DNA of 64,000 nucleotides from Clavelina lepadiformis. Taxonomy: Eukaryota > Chordata > Ascidiacea > Aplousobranchia > Clavelinidae. The notes beneath the pieces were generated by a model. It was not told where the DNA came from. It made no database searches and saw nothing but the letters and a program-made list of their open reading frames with translations. A program made the translations under genes and the position numbers. Every line of letters begins with the position of its first letter. Positions within the stretch are counted from its first letter, which is position 1. Below are positions 33,401 through 46,330 of this stretch, in pieces. The DNA lies in assembly GCF_947623445.1 (NCBI RefSeq), contig NC_135247.1, positions 3,970,501 through 4,034,500 on the forward strand, read 5' to 3'.

Positions 33401-36400
33401 ACTAGGCTACACATTCTATAGGCTACCTTATAAAATTAAGTCAAGGTGACAAGAAGGGCAAGATGTTAGTCTGAAAATAAAACTGAATTACTTAATTACA
33501 AAACTTTGATAAAAAGTAAGCGCCCTTTTCTAACTTTTTTAAGTCTATTGAGGAACGTAGGATTATTTTATTGGTAACGCCTCAATTATTTTGCTATTAT
33601 TTGCTTTCGATATCTTACAGTTTTTATGATGAAATTTGTCGTGCGGTCGCTTGAGTGAAATGGCTATATAATTGAGTCAATATGCTTACAGAAATGCTCC
33701 AACTACATTTGAAGGAATAATGAAGATAAACTTTGAAACATATCGCAAATGACTGCCAGAGTGGCACAAACTGTGGGAAGTCTATAAACGTTTTATTAAT
33801 TAAAAATCCGACATGTTTTGAAAAATACTTGTTTCTATCAAAGCAAGAATCAATTGAAACAAATGATGTTGGGCTTTAAGTACACACTACACAAAATGGT
33901 GCGATAATAATTAATGCAAAAGAAAAAATAAATAAATGAACAATCAGAGTGCAACAGACAAAAAATAACAACATTCTTATTGATAACGGTCCACGGTCAT
34001 TCGGTCTATATAGTTATCCCCGTCATCACACTAGTACTGCTTTTTGTCTTCTGTATGCGAAAGTCTGGTGCGCTGAATTCCGGAAAACGCCAAAAGTTTT
34101 GTGTTGTTGCAAACTAACGAGCTTGTAAGTAACATCTGGAGCCTCAAGTCCAGTTCAAGATATTCCCATGGGTAAATTATTGTTAAAGTTAATTAGTTCA
34201 CAAGAATATTTTACAGCTGTCATTGTGGTCAACCATACAAAATTATACTATTATGCTAAAACCCAAATATAGGTTTTTGAAAAAATATAGCCTAGTTATT
34301 GGCCTCCGTAAAAATATGGCCTTGCTGTACCTAAGCTCCACAATCACGTTGCGTCAAGTTTATTGTTGCCTATACGTTTGTGGCTTGAATTTGAATGTTT
34401 TTGCCACAATCATGTCAGGGGATATAGCTAAGTAATACAGCTTTAGTCTGTTTCGATAACCCTATATGACGAACTACAGTCGGTCAGTAATCTTCATCGT
34501 ATAGTGAATAAGTTTTTTCGTACTTTAGGTACTCACTTACACCATATAGTACGAGTCGTGAGTGCGTATCACGAGCCAGGAACAGTACTATATAGAGAAA
34601 TATAGAGTACTAAGCCATGTTATATCGTTGCAAACTAATTTTGTTGCAATAATATTTTATTATTTACTGTTGTTGTCCATCGTAGCGGGAAAACATAAGT
34701 AACATAAAAATACAAAAGAAACCCTATAACGGGCTGGAAATACGCAGAGGTGGGTACTTTAAAAGAATCGTCAAAAAATCTGACATTCGAAGCAAGTTTT
34801 TACAGTTTCTTGTCAACCTAACTTGACAGCGATAAAATACTAAAAATAGTAAGTTAAACCTAACCTAAATCTAACTTTAATTAAACCTTAAAAGTCTAAT
34901 TCAACTTCTAGCTTCAGTTGCACGTCCATTCTCTTTGCAACACAGAAATCGTGAGCTAGACTACTAACCGAAAAATGCTACTTTTCCATTTGTTATGATT
35001 GATTTTTATCAAAAGTTTTGAAGCAAAACGTATAGCTTACCTTCTGCAATTAATTCTACAAATTACAAGAAGTTTTAAATCAAAATATTACACGAGTATG
35101 GAGATAAATTAAGGAGGTGTTCGTTTTAACCTCTTGGACAAGCAATTGCATTTTTTATTAACTCATGGCAACCGTTTTGTATAAAAACATAACGAAATGG
35201 CAGCAGAGTTAATGCTGAATTCATCAGATTAAGATAACAAGTGCAGATTAATCATTTCCCATCACTTGCAAATTGGCCCGTACATATCTTTCGATCAAAA
35301 AGGTTGAAAGACTGTGTAAAATTTAATAACCTGTAACAAACTGGGAATAATCCCAGGCTACATAGTAAAATGACGTCATGCTAGACTGAACTTTAGCAAG
35401 TGATATGCGTGCAGCTAACGTACATAGCATATTAATTTCACGAATGGCATGTATCGCTAAATGTATGACGTATGATAATAATTAGTCTTGTGATTTTATA
35501 ACTTCGAAACCGTTGCCAAAATTTTCGCAACACCAAAGATGCGACAAAGGTTTTGCTAAAGCCGTTTTACTTCGGATGACAATCCTAACTTGCTGAAAAG
35601 CAACCCTGAAACACAAATTACTCTATGATGATTAACTGTTCGACCAAACAACGGCTTCTTTTTCGCGCCCATGTGCAAACTGCAAGTACATCTAAAAAAT
35701 TTTCGGTTGAACTGACAAGTATGCTTAGCGGCATAGCTAAAGGTTCAGCGCCTGTTTGGACCAAGCATGGAGCGGATCGGCGCTACAAAAGCAAATAAAA
35801 ACTTGAATAAAACGTAATGACGTTTCGTTTGTCGTTGTTGTGAAAGGGTTTTCTGTGCCACTGGGCACCGTTTCGTTCGTGAATAGCGCTCCAAACAACG
35901 TGATTGCTTCGGCTCAACGTTATATTTCACATTTGATAAGTATTTTACAAAGACAACATCATTTTTAGTTAATGAACATCACCACAAAAAGCATTAATTA
36001 CAGCTGTTGGTACACAGATATACGAACTAGTCCTTTAAATAAATTAACTCATTTAACAGTAAAATATCTTCCATTTCTTCTGTGAAAAGTAGACGTATCA
36101 AAAATGGAAGCTGGGTGAGATCAAGAACAACAATTGCTAAGTAACGAGCTGAAAATAAGCATGAAACAAAATTTCATATATGAAAACACTGCAAATTCAT
36201 GTTGTAAGGGCAAGACAGGAAATCTTCATGGTAATATATAAATATATATGAAATTTACAATGCAAATACATTCATAAAACTAGTCCAGTGCAGTAAGTCC
36301 ACTACCACGATGCGATGACATTCAATCAAAAGCCGTGCTAGTATTATATCCAGAATCAAAATCTCAAATTATCAGAAAAGAACGTTTGTCGATCTCTTAA

Positions 36401-36580
36401 GCATGTCTTCAATCTTGTCATTTCATACAATGCTTTCTCAACTACATATATTGACAACTGACTACATTAAACACAGCATACAATATATACACCAATGTGT
36501 AAATATTCAACACACAAAAAACTAAAAAGCGAGTTTATAAAAAAATGCAGAGCATAATACTACACATAATATACATGAAG
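30490..36580. other. Long intergenic stretch, no gene seen
   Basis: About 6 kb of AT-rich DNA between the GPCR and tetraspanin genes. The longest frame (32529-32846) is low-complexity and has no paired splice sites. A 20-bp direct repeat with core CTCTATCATCTCTAACCTCA occurs twice near 31405-31445. An imperfect inverted pair ATATAGTAC/GTACTATAT lies at about 34545-34600. Confidence 0.45.
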
Positions 36581-36588
36581 CCTTTCAA

Positions 36589-37362
36589 TTACACTAGTTC
36601 ATATTTGTTGGTATTAATTGTAGAGGCAAGACAGCAGGCAAGAATAAGACCAATCAGCTGAAATCCAGCAACACCAAACATACTTCCCAGCACAATTCCA
36701 AGATTGCTGTTAACTTGTCCAAACACCAAGTTGGGACAACCATCAGTGTAGATGTATTCATCAACTGTGATATTTCCTGTGATGCTGACAATATTTTCGG
36801 AACCGGCAGTGTGTTGCTTGCACCATTCAGTATCCTTGCAGCAACTCATAGGGACAGTGTCTTCTTCCCAAGATGGATCAATTTTCCAATAATCAGTGTA
36901 ATTAGCAGAGCCACAGCAGTGAAGGGTAGACTGAGCATTATCAACAGCCTGTTTATAATCACTTTCATTGTAATTAGCAATGGCATTTGTCATTCCCTTT
37001 TCAAAGCTTGTACCGATGCGACCACGGTAACCAACAACAATAAAAGCAGCGGCTAGTTCAGCCAAAAGGATAAGTCCCAGGCATAACGAGTATGTTCTGA
37101 GCAAACATGTGTTTCCTTTTGCTGTTGCAGCACAACCCATGAAGCCAGTAAGAGTAATAAAAATGCCAATTCCAATCAATGCATAAGGGAAACTTGAAAA
37201 GTTGACATCAGACAGCAAATTGAAGCTTGCAAGTTGAAGTTTGCTATAAACACCAAGTACAAGAAGCCCTATTCCAATAAGCCAATATACAAAAGTAAAA
37301 ATGCTCAGCAACGTCTTCATGCAAGTCACTGCTGGAGTAGTGCTCATTCTTCTTGAAGCCAT
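36589..37362 (-). CDS. Tetraspanin, TSPAN6/TSPAN7-like, single coding exon
   Basis: Tetraspanins organise membrane microdomains by binding partner receptors and other tetraspanins. The 257-residue protein starts MASRRMSTTPAVTCMKTLL, very like vertebrate TSPAN6/7, and ends TNKYELV with a YxxΦ sorting motif. Four membrane helices fall at about 17-39, 60-80, 88-112 and 221-246. The large extracellular loop has the CCG motif (149-151), SCC (173-175), Cys181 and Cys209, the six-cysteine pattern. N-glycosylation sites are N154 and N197. Cysteines next to the membrane (C14, C77, C86, C243-244) are likely palmitoylation sites. The whole CDS is one exon, whereas vertebrate relatives are split by several introns. 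Assignment to the TSPAN6/7 branch is confident; the exact orthologue is not resolved. Confidence 0.93.
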   Translation of the reverse strand: MASRRMSTTPAVTCMKTLLSIFTFVYWLIGIGLLVLGVYSKLQLASFNLLSDVNFSSFPYALIGIGIFITLTGFMGCAATAKGNTCLLRTYSLCLGLILLAELAAAFIVVGYRGRIGTSFEKGMTNAIANYNESDYKQAVDNAQSTLHCCGSANYTDYWKIDPSWEEDTVPMSCCKDTEWCKQHTAGSENIVSITGNITVDEYIYTDGCPNLVFGQVNSNLGIVLGSMFGVAGFQLIGLILACCLASTINTNKYELV

Positions 37363-38917
37363 ATTGTCAGGTCTTACTCCAGTAAAAATTTTAGGTAATT
37401 GCTTAATGACCCCTGCACGATAATAAATGTTACAACAGCCTCAATAGTCTAGGGCCAATCGCTACAGACTAAAACTCCTTCAAAACGCTTTCTAGGTTAT
37501 TAAACTGTTAACCCTAGATTCCAGTTAAACATTGATTATTTCAATGTCAAACTGCTAAATTATTGATAACTTCAATAGGAATAGCACAAAATTGCCATAA
37601 ACCTCAACATCAGATATTGTATTTTAATCTGTGGCTGAGAAGATAAACCGTAAGTAGTTTTTTTGTCATTTGTAACATGGTAAATAAAAAGTAAATGGGG
37701 TTAACGCAACAAATAGGAAACCCAATAACTAAGACATTTGTTTCAGAAATTTGAATAATCTCTAAGACTCTATTCATAATCCAATCAAAAACAAACATAA
37801 CATTAACCAGTTTTTTTTTAACTCAAACATTGCCATGAGACACCGTTTATATTTCCCTGAGGATAACAGATTTTGTAACAAAGATTTTAATCAAGTGATA
37901 CAACTTATCACATGACTAACTACATATCTCTATAGAATGACAGAGAAGAAATCATTTACCAAAAACGGCAAAAATATCAAACAAATTATCTTTTACTGCA
38001 TACCATTCACAGCCTAGAAAGGGCAAGCCATTGGCAGCAAATATCATTGTTAATTTGTCATTCAGTATTGGCACGAACAGATTCAGGATTTTTTCGTGTC
38101 AAGAAGCTTGATATTAGCATTTATAAGAATGTATATAATCATTATAGTCTTGGCACATCCCTACCAATCAATAAATGTAGCAAGCACTAACAGTAAGAAA
38201 CAGAATTTTAGATATATGAAGAGCATGGGCCCTACCTCTCCACAACTGTTAAAACAAATTTTAATGCATCTCTCTATATAAATAGTTGTAATCATTGCGG
38301 AAACCATTCACAGAAAATCGTAAAAAATCACAACTAGTATAAAATTGAAAAAAATTTAACTAACAAGTGTATATATACTTATAATTTATTAATTTAGATA
38401 TTTGGCCAAATCGGCGTGGTTTTGCAGGTACCTCAGGGCAGTAAATTGACGATATTCCAAAACTAGTTGACCATGTACCATATTCTAAAGTAATTAACAT
38501 GGCGATTTACTTTGTTAATGAGCATACTACAAGTGCATATTATGGCATAGATGACAAAAGTTTTCTTGAAACATTGATTGAAGCTTCATTGGTGTTGTGA
38601 AAAAAATAAGTTAAAATAGAATGTATATATATCTGTTTTGCAATTGGAAACAAATCATTAAGGTTGTAAAATAAAATGAACTTCTATCCATCAAAAATTT
38701 TTAAGCCTCTTTTCGAAAAAGAAATCATCACAGGTGAAGCTGAACGAAAACAGAAAACATATGTATAAATTACATGATACGGTCCATTTTCGACTGAATA
38801 TACTTAGCAAAGTACAACCAACCCACTTTGATTCTTTTCAAAATCGTCACCGTTCTGGGAATCAGATTTTGAAAATTTCATTCAGGTGTTCAATTTAATA
38901 ACACATCATCATCCAAA
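37363..38917. other. Upstream region of the tetraspanin gene, no gene seen
   Basis: AT-rich, with only short open frames. It holds the tetraspanin promoter and 5' UTR by position. No distinct core promoter motif could be assigned. Confidence 0.45.
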
Positions 38918-39856
38918 GTGTGCAACATGCAGTACAGGGTTCCCCAACGATCTATTTTGGGCCCATTACTTTTTCTAATTTACATCAATGATTTTGCAAG
39001 GTGCTTAAAAATGCGAAAGCTTATGACAAATTTTTGTTCGTTTGTGCACTACTCGTGTGAAGTATTACACAAGAAACTCATCTGTCATAATGACCGCGTA
39101 TGTTGGCGGTAATTGTTTGAATATGAGCGAGGACGATAGTTGGTTGATAACATGTTTTACTTCTGCTTCGATGTTATGAGTTTTCATTTCTCAAATTGCG
39201 TGACTATGCTGTTAGTTGCTTGAATTCTGTCTATGCATATTACTACATTATAAAGTTCCCATTTTATTTATTATAACACAAAGGCTTTTGCCTTCGGGCA
39301 AATCTTGCTGAATGTTACATAGCGCTGTAGTAACCAGTGAAATCGATCACGTAAAAAGGAAGGATTGTAAACATTACATCGATATATATATGGCACACCA
39401 GTTCAAGCGAGGTAATTTATCTGACGTCATTAAGGAAAACTCAAGTCTGGTAAACAACTGAATTACAAGATCCCAAATTAAATTCCAAACATCTCGAAAA
39501 CAACTTGTGACTCGTGACGTAATCGTCACAAGCTATCATATTTGCAGACAACACTTCTATTTTTGTTTAAGGGAATTGCATAGATAATAATTTAACTAAA
39601 AAAGGAAACATGGAATTGGCCAGAGTAACTGCTTGTTTTGTCACGAAACAGTTAAATCTTAATGTCAAAAAACCAAATTCATGATTTTCTCAATGAAACA
39701 TAGGCCTTTAAGCCCTTGGGCTTTACCACTTCTGCATGCCTGCTCATTAACTGTTTGTGAGCATGTGCTTCATTGTGCTATAACTACAACGGTTGGCATC
39801 CTAACTTTCGCTTTGCACAGTTAATAGCGAAAAATAAACAATACAATACCATACAA
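38918..39856 (+). mobile_element. Degenerate non-LTR retrotransposon (LINE) reverse-transcriptase fragments and 3' tail
   Basis: 38933-39004 reads RVPQRSILGPLLFLIYINDF, the RT block normally written GVPQGS..LGPLLF..YIND. After about 540 bases of unrelated sequence comes FADNTSIFV (39541-39567), the FADD catalytic box with the second Asp changed to Asn and followed by a stop. Then NMELARVTACFVTKQLNLNV (about 39608-39667) is the KLxLNxxKT region. The 3' end (39709-39856) ends AAAATAAACAATACAATAC and matches the copy at 20360-20516. Inactive copy. Confidence 0.85.
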
Positions 39857-42800
39857 ACTAGACCTATTTAAGGCTACAAGTATAGCCTGCGAGGCTGGCA
39901 AGGAAAGTGTAGTAGCCTATTCATACACAATACTTCTGCACCATACAGGCTGACAGAACACCAACATCTGAATTATAAGACATTTTATAACGTTTCCCGT
40001 TCACCTGACTGCCGATATGGTTTAAAGAAGCTATACAGACACACTGGCCTACCAACCAAAGCCACCTCATAGCTTCTTTGCCAAAACAATTTTTTACAAA
40101 ATTTATTGTTTCCCAGACCTTGATGACAAAGGCAAAAACGTGACGTCATCCTTTCTCGTGACCTTTTTAAGCAATAGAAATCATTCAGACAATTAAATAC
40201 GAGTCAAAAAATACCGTGAATAGGAGTCTAAGATCATGTCAGTTGCAATATCTACCATAAAAAATTTTGCTAATTAAAGCATAAAATTTACTGGTACTTT
40301 AATTTATTATTTTTTTCTTTACTATGGAACAATCGCCGGATTAAAAGTTATGGTAGCATCAAATGCATTACTTCCAATCGGCAACGAAGTAATTTATTTC
40401 TCAAACTTGCATTCGTAAAGAAAATTTTAAAGTTTCACAATTCAAATTTTGCAATGTTTTTATTTCAATAACAATTACGTAAGCACTAAGCAGCACATGG
40501 CAGGTCAGGAAATAGTGCTTAGCTAAAAATCATATGTTAGCTTGAATATGAAAAAAATAAAAATTTATGGAGATGCAAAAATATTACACACCTGGGTAAT
40601 TCCCTGTTAAAGAACTGTTTTTGCTTGTGGGTATAATGTTCATAGAGAATGAGGGAGGACTTGAGGAGCACAATTAGCCTACATGATAGGCCTAATTGCC
40701 TTTTGGCTTCTTGCTTGGAGTCGGAATTTCTGAAATTTGTTTTTATCTTATTCAGCTTTCAAAACAGAAAAGTCGGAGGCCAAGTCTTTTGGGTTTTTCT
40801 GTTGACAAGTCGATACAATCTGCTAATCGTGACACCTGAGCGATTATCGTAATAATCTTCTCTGCGCACAGTTAATCAATAAACAATGCAATACAATACC
40901 CTGCCGTCATGCGTGAGACTGCTATTAAGACCTACAAACCTGCAATAATCATTGTTATATGTTTTCTTAACCCGTTTTGTTTTTGTGATATTGAATCAAG
41001 TCTTCAGTAACAACAAACTTTAAAAAACATCAATTTTGTTTTGCTTCCGTTATGCTATTGATTAGAGCAAAAGATTTTGTCACCTAACCGTCACACCAAA
41101 ATTAAAGGTAGGCCTATAGTGAAAATATTTGTTCCGTATTTTTGGGGCAAGTCTGCATTTCATGCAAAAATACCACATGAGATCTGTGATGAGACATTTA
41201 TTGTTTTAATATCATTAACATGTAGACTAGGCTGCTTATCTTGGATTCACCGAGTCATATAGCAATTTCTTTTTTTAATTGGGTTGCAAAAAAAAAATTT
41301 GAGAAACCCTAGACAAGAGTATTAATCAGGTTTTGCTGTTGTATGTACATAGCATTGCTTCTAAAATGTGTTGCATACAAGCAACTTTGTCTGGTTTGTT
41401 ATTGTAGATTTTCTTAAACGTGTAAAAGTTTGGCATGCACGTTGATGAGTGGTGTGGGTGTGCCACACATTTTACTAGGCATTTTCTGCTTAAGTATTGT
41501 GAGTTACATTCATATTTTTGTTTTGTTGATGTTTAGAACCATGTGACGCTAGCTTTTTGACATTAAGTATTTTGCATTCACATTGTGGAGCTATAAATGT
41601 GTATGCAAAACATTTTTTTTGAATAATACATGGCTCATCAGAGTTTGACAACGTTTGAAAGATTTACAACATTTTACAACTGTAAAGTAGTACTGCAGTA
41701 TTTGATCATCAAAATGGTAAAAGTAATAGAAATATACATTTAACCGTAATGAATGATCTTGAAGCTTGTTTGGATTTTATTTGGATTTTAGTTTTACAAA
41801 TTCAAACCTAATAAATTTGGTTATTGAAAGTTTGAGAGTTAAGGTTCAATAAAAATTAACTAGATTATGAGTAAGGTGGATGTGGTAACCCACCATCTTT
41901 ATATCATGAGTTCATGACATACTTTAACATCTTGAATGTTTTAAGCCTTTCCGGTTTTACCACGTTGCAATGCCACAACACCACAGGTTGGAAATCTTTG
42001 TTATATGCAAACATATTAGTAATATACTTACAGGAAATAATTTCTATGTGTTTATTGAATGTAAAATGTTACTGCTATTCAATGTATGTGTTTACATTAA
42101 ATATACCGGTATGAGTTTGTAGCTGCAGTCAGTTTCTTTTGCTGAGTTTTTTAAACTGTTTATGCTACCTGTCACACTTGCATTGCTGCCAATGGTAGTA
42201 TATTTATATGCAAAATTTTGGTATTTGTTTGTTTATATTGGCAAGTTTTGGTAATGTTGGCATTATCTTTCTTTTGCAAGCATTACAAATGTTGTGAGAA
42301 ACAGAGAACGCACGAGACCTTTCATTTTGCTAGTTGAACTTTTTCTCCAGATTCACACACACAATAACGTATAATAAACAAAGAAGACAAGTTTTGCTGT
42401 TTGAATTTATAATAAATAACCAGGATTTATTATGCACATAAAATCATTATACTTTCCAGTTTTGCCCAAAATGTACCATACTCAATATTTTTGTCCCAGG
42501 CTCCAGCCTAATGCTTATTAACTAATTTCAAAATATCATTCTGCGTTACTCATTTGCTTTGCAATTAAGTATATTTGCATGAGCAATCATAACTTATCTT
42601 TCTATACTTTAGGTCTTCAGTAATGTGTATATATGCTGTACTGTACCATAACAGTGAAATATTCATTCTATGAAGTATTTCATCTTTTCTAACTCGTTAA
42701 CTCAAAGCTAAAGGCACCCTTTAAACTTCAAGTTCACCTTTAATTACCCATAGTTAGTAAACCAGAGTGAGCGTTATTTTCACTTTTTGTAAACACCATG

Positions 42801-42887
42801 GTAACAATAAAACTTTTTATTCATCTGCTATGTTAATTGGAGTTTTAAGTTTGTAACTTAAATTTAGAACTTAAATCTATGATTCCT
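39857..42887. other. Non-coding stretch with short LINE-tail remnants
   Basis: 40860-40902 repeats the same LINE tail (CACAGTTAATC, AATAAACAATGCAATACAAT), and 41941-41970 resembles the AAGCCTTT..GTTTTACCAC block. No gene supported. The rest is AT-rich. Confidence 0.5.
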
Positions 42888-43267
42888 CATCGCTTGGTAC
42901 TATGACACTTTATCGAACGACACTTTATCGAACGACAATTAATCGAACCGACAGATAATCGAATGACAGGTAATCGAACGACAGTTAATCGAACCGACAG
43001 TTGATCATACGACAATTAATCGAACCGACAGTTGATCAAACCGACAGTTGATCGAACGACAATTAATCGAACGACAAACTTTAACAATAGCTTCAAACAA
43101 GATTTATGATATCACACTGATGAATTATATTATAGGTGTAACATCTTAAGCCTCGGTGTCATTTTAAGCCTCGGATCTTAATTGCGTGTTTCTCAAACAT
43201 TGAGACAATAAGCCATTGTGATGTGCGGTCTTTGTAATGGTGTGCATTAATGAATTGTGATGTATAT

Positions 43268-43375
43268 ATCATAAAGTTGACGATTTATATTTTATATCTA
43301 TATTTTATATTTATATCATAAAGTTGACGATTTATATTTTATATCTATATTTTATATTTGTATCATAAAGTTGAC
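43268..43375. repeat. 47-bp tandem repeat, 2.3 copies
   Basis: ATCATAAAGTTGACGATTTA begins at 43268, 43315 and 43362, so the period is exactly 47 bp. The third copy runs into the hairpin at 43373. Lies inside the foldback element. Confidence 0.9.
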
Positions 43376-43413
43376 GATTTCGCATGGCGGCCGGCCCGCC
43401 ATGCGAAATCGTC
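43373..43413. repeat. Perfect 18-bp-arm hairpin, 5-nt loop
   Basis: GACGATTTCGCATGGCGG (43373-43390) is exactly complementary to CCGCCATGCGAAATCGTC (43396-43413) with loop CCGGC. It is centred in the foldback element and far GC-richer than its surroundings. Confidence 0.95.
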
Positions 43414-44368
43414 CGGCCCGAAACATATTAACTTTTAACAGTGCATATCGTCAGTTCTTTCGTTAAATTGTGGTTCTTTTAACCCTATCCTAACCAGGCT
43501 CGCGAGTTTACTAAAAAGCTAGGTGTGGCCAACCCCGCACACACATTTTCAATCGTTAATTACTAGAAAACTATACGTCGTAGACTGATCAGATTTTTAC
43601 AGGTTAGTAGAAAAATCATCTGGCTTCCTGTATACATCATAATTGTAAAACTAAAGAAAGTGAATTTAGTGTAAATTAGGCATTTCTAAAAGTGACACAT
43701 TTCTAGAAATTCTTCTTGTTACGCCGCGCCCCCGCTGTGCGGAAAACCAGCTGACCGCGAGAAGAGAACGAAAGAGAATAGTTAGTCAAGTTATTGGTGC
43801 GTAAATGAGTAATACGCTTCAATGCGGAGAGAGAGCACAATTATATAAATATCACAATATCTCAAAAATTACAAAATCCAACTTTATCAAACAAACATGG
43901 ACAGATAGTTGAACATTTTTTATGAAAAGTCACAAAATTTCAATTTTCTACAGCAAACAATGCAACTGTACGCCACGTTTTGCTATGACTGTGTGCGGGA
44001 TAAGCAAAGCCTAGTTAGAAACTACCCTGAATTTTGGCTTGCAACGAGATCTAGGTTATGACTGCCTACAGTCTTAATTTGGACAAAATCCATGTACTCA
44101 GTTTTCTATAACAACTGCCTAAACTTTACAACAAGTTTTTAGCTTAAAATTTTTGGACAAATACTCCAACATACCAAAAATTCAAACCCACACAAAATTG
44201 TTGTATTCTTGTAGTTCTTTTAACAGTCGATTCGATCAACTGTCGGTTCGATCAGCTGTCGTTTCGATCAGCTGTCATTCGATTAAGTGTCGTTCGGTAA
44301 ACTGTCGTTCGATAAAGTGTTGTTCGATTAACTGTCTTTCGATTAACTGTCCCGTCACGTCATCGCTT

Positions 44369-46319
44369 AAGCCAAGCTCAAGTCATGCTCACTCAAACTT
44401 GTCTGTGTTGATTTTTTTCAACAGAAGCATTATTTATAAGATTTCTTTTTCCTTTTTTATTTGATTTTGCCTAAATTTGGAAATGTTCACTTGGGCTACT
44501 GAACAAGAGCATTCGTCATCAATGCTGATCTTAATTGAGCGACATAGCAGTAGTGATGGTATGATAACCTTTATGTTTGAACTGAGGAATGTCTTTGTGC
44601 GGCTTAAACCCGGTGATGATTCCTCATTGCTAGAGCCTCAAATACCAAGCTGGCCTTAATGCAAGTTCCGATTGTCATACTTTTTTTACTTTGATTTTTC
44701 ATTTTGTTTTAGTGTTATCAGAATTTAAAACTGTCCACCAGCTCCACTGAATAGGAGCATGCGCCGTTAATACCGTGCCCAAATGCCTTACAACAGTATA
44801 GTGCCAGTGAGTATTGATCACAGAGCACAAGCCACATTTGTTGCAATGCCAGTGCTTGAACTACTCGATTACCGATCCATGATGTCAAGTACGGTTTGCA
44901 TCATTGCAAACTTGGTGCTTTTACAGCTCGGATAATGATCTCATATGTGCCACATTACAATGAGGGTCACTTCATTATAGCACAATGCGTCATGTGTTGA
45001 CTAATTATTTGCAATGTGCCTTGTTTATGTCTTGAGATATACTTCTAGAAAGTACAACATCATGCACTGATTTAACCAAGATATTAAATTAATAGGAATC
45101 AAGTATTAAAATAAGTTAAATGTGTGTTTTACAATATAAGAATTTCTGCAATAGGAAATTTTGTTTTTACGTAAAATAGATTAAGTTGAAAGACTTTTCA
45201 CTGTGTATCACTATGTTATGGTTTATTAGACTCGTTGGAAATTCAAATAACACGAGGTTAAAAATAAGTGTCGCATCAATTCTATGGAAAATAAATATTA
45301 TATTATTAATCATAGAATGGATACAGGCAAGCTCATCAATCGTTGCTCGAGTGGTAAAAGCTCACCGCTTTAAGTTAATGAGTTTGCTGAATCTGAGGAT
45401 AATGATTCTTAAGTGTAGAGCTTGACTTCAATCATTACTTCTGCTTTACCTCAACAATATTTCCTGTTTTTAAACATAGCATATCTTTCTATTACTTAGG
45501 GTCACGATGGCATCTTTTTACCTAAATGTACATTGCTCATACAGTCGTGCTAATCATAATTTTTTTGGAAACACAATATACTAAATATACAAAACTCTAC
45601 CACCTGACTATAAAAAAAGCACAATGTCATTTATAGATGGCTCTTGTTAATAATAATTTCCTCTGTTTATATGGTGAAATGATACACGTGTTTCCTTGCC
45701 ATTGCAATATGTGCAAATGTCTAACAAAGAGCATAATTTGTTTCAGGTTTATCATTTCATGATCTTGTTTATGTAAGGCATTTAAATTTACATATTTATA
45801 CAAATCATTTGTTTTCAACTTTTCTTCGACGACATTATAACTACGGTGTATCTATATCAGGTGATTATACCAACCCAAAATCTGCAGTTTGTTCGTATAT
45901 ATTTTTGACTACCCAGTGTTTAGTTACACGGTGCTTTTGTTCTTTTAGGTTGATATTCCTGTACGAAGTTTTCGCTCTTTGTTTGTCTGAATGTTACAAT
46001 GGGTTGTATTGCTGGTGAGTGATAGTTACTATTTTTTGCCAAGTTTTTTTCCTGCACTAGCATGTGGATGCATACTGTCTATTAGTTTAAAAACCTTTTT
46101 GCATTTTTAGCATACTGAGTCATTACACCAAATTCTGTGCAAATTCTCGACACACTTGATTGGAAAACATACACTAATCAGGTGAGCTGTATTTAAATTA
46201 ATGTAATTTTGATAATATTGAGCTTGATTTTTGCAATGCTGCTTAAGATATATCGGAAGCAATTTAGTGTTTAGCAATGCATCTTCTGTTTCTATTTCTA
46301 GTTATTCAATAGGTTGTTT
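44369..46319. other. Region upstream of SZT2, no supported gene
   Basis: Expected to hold the SZT2 promoter and any 5' UTR exon. A 60-codon open stretch at 44477-44659 (EHSSSMLILIERHSSSDGMI) looks protein-like but has no supporting splice sites, so it is left uncalled. A short tRNA-like patch near 45345 is discussed among the rejected items. Confidence 0.4.
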
Positions 46320-46330
46320 CTCATTTACAG
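46320..46330 (+). promoter_or_regulatory. 3' splice acceptor 3 nt before the SZT2 ATG
   Basis: A pyrimidine-rich tract ending CTCATTTACAG lies directly before AAAATGG. Either a cis intron in the 5' UTR or, in a tunicate, a spliced-leader trans-splice acceptor. No donor-bearing 5' UTR exon was evident upstream. Confidence 0.65.

Larger units (their letters stand above)
42896..44360. mobile_element. Foldback-type element with inverted tandem-repeat arrays
   Basis: About 1465 bp bounded by a probable 8-bp target duplication CATCGCTT (42888-42895 and 44361-44368). Each end carries a tandem array of a 15-16-bp unit of type CGAACGACAGTTAAT: about twelve units at the left (42904-43077) and about nine in reverse orientation at the right (44226-44350). 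Sub-internal segments are also inverted relatives (CTAGGTGTGG..CCCGCACACA near 43522 against TGTGTGCGGG..CCTAG near 43990). No transposase frame, so it is non-autonomous. The arrays act as long flexible terminal inverted repeats, as in foldback elements. Confidence 0.8.

Noticed and set aside
34540..34605. Inverted words ATATAGTAC/GTACTATAT
   Set aside because: Short and imperfect; no target duplication or larger structure around it.
44477..44659. 60-codon frame EHSSSMLILIERHSSSDG upstream of SZT2
   Set aside because: Isolated, with no splice evidence linking it to SZT2 or to another exon.
45335..45420. tRNA-like patch (TGCTCGAGTGGTAAAAGC resembles an A box and D arm)
   Set aside because: No B-box/T-arm sequence and no acceptor-stem pairing; at most a decayed tRNA-derived SINE.
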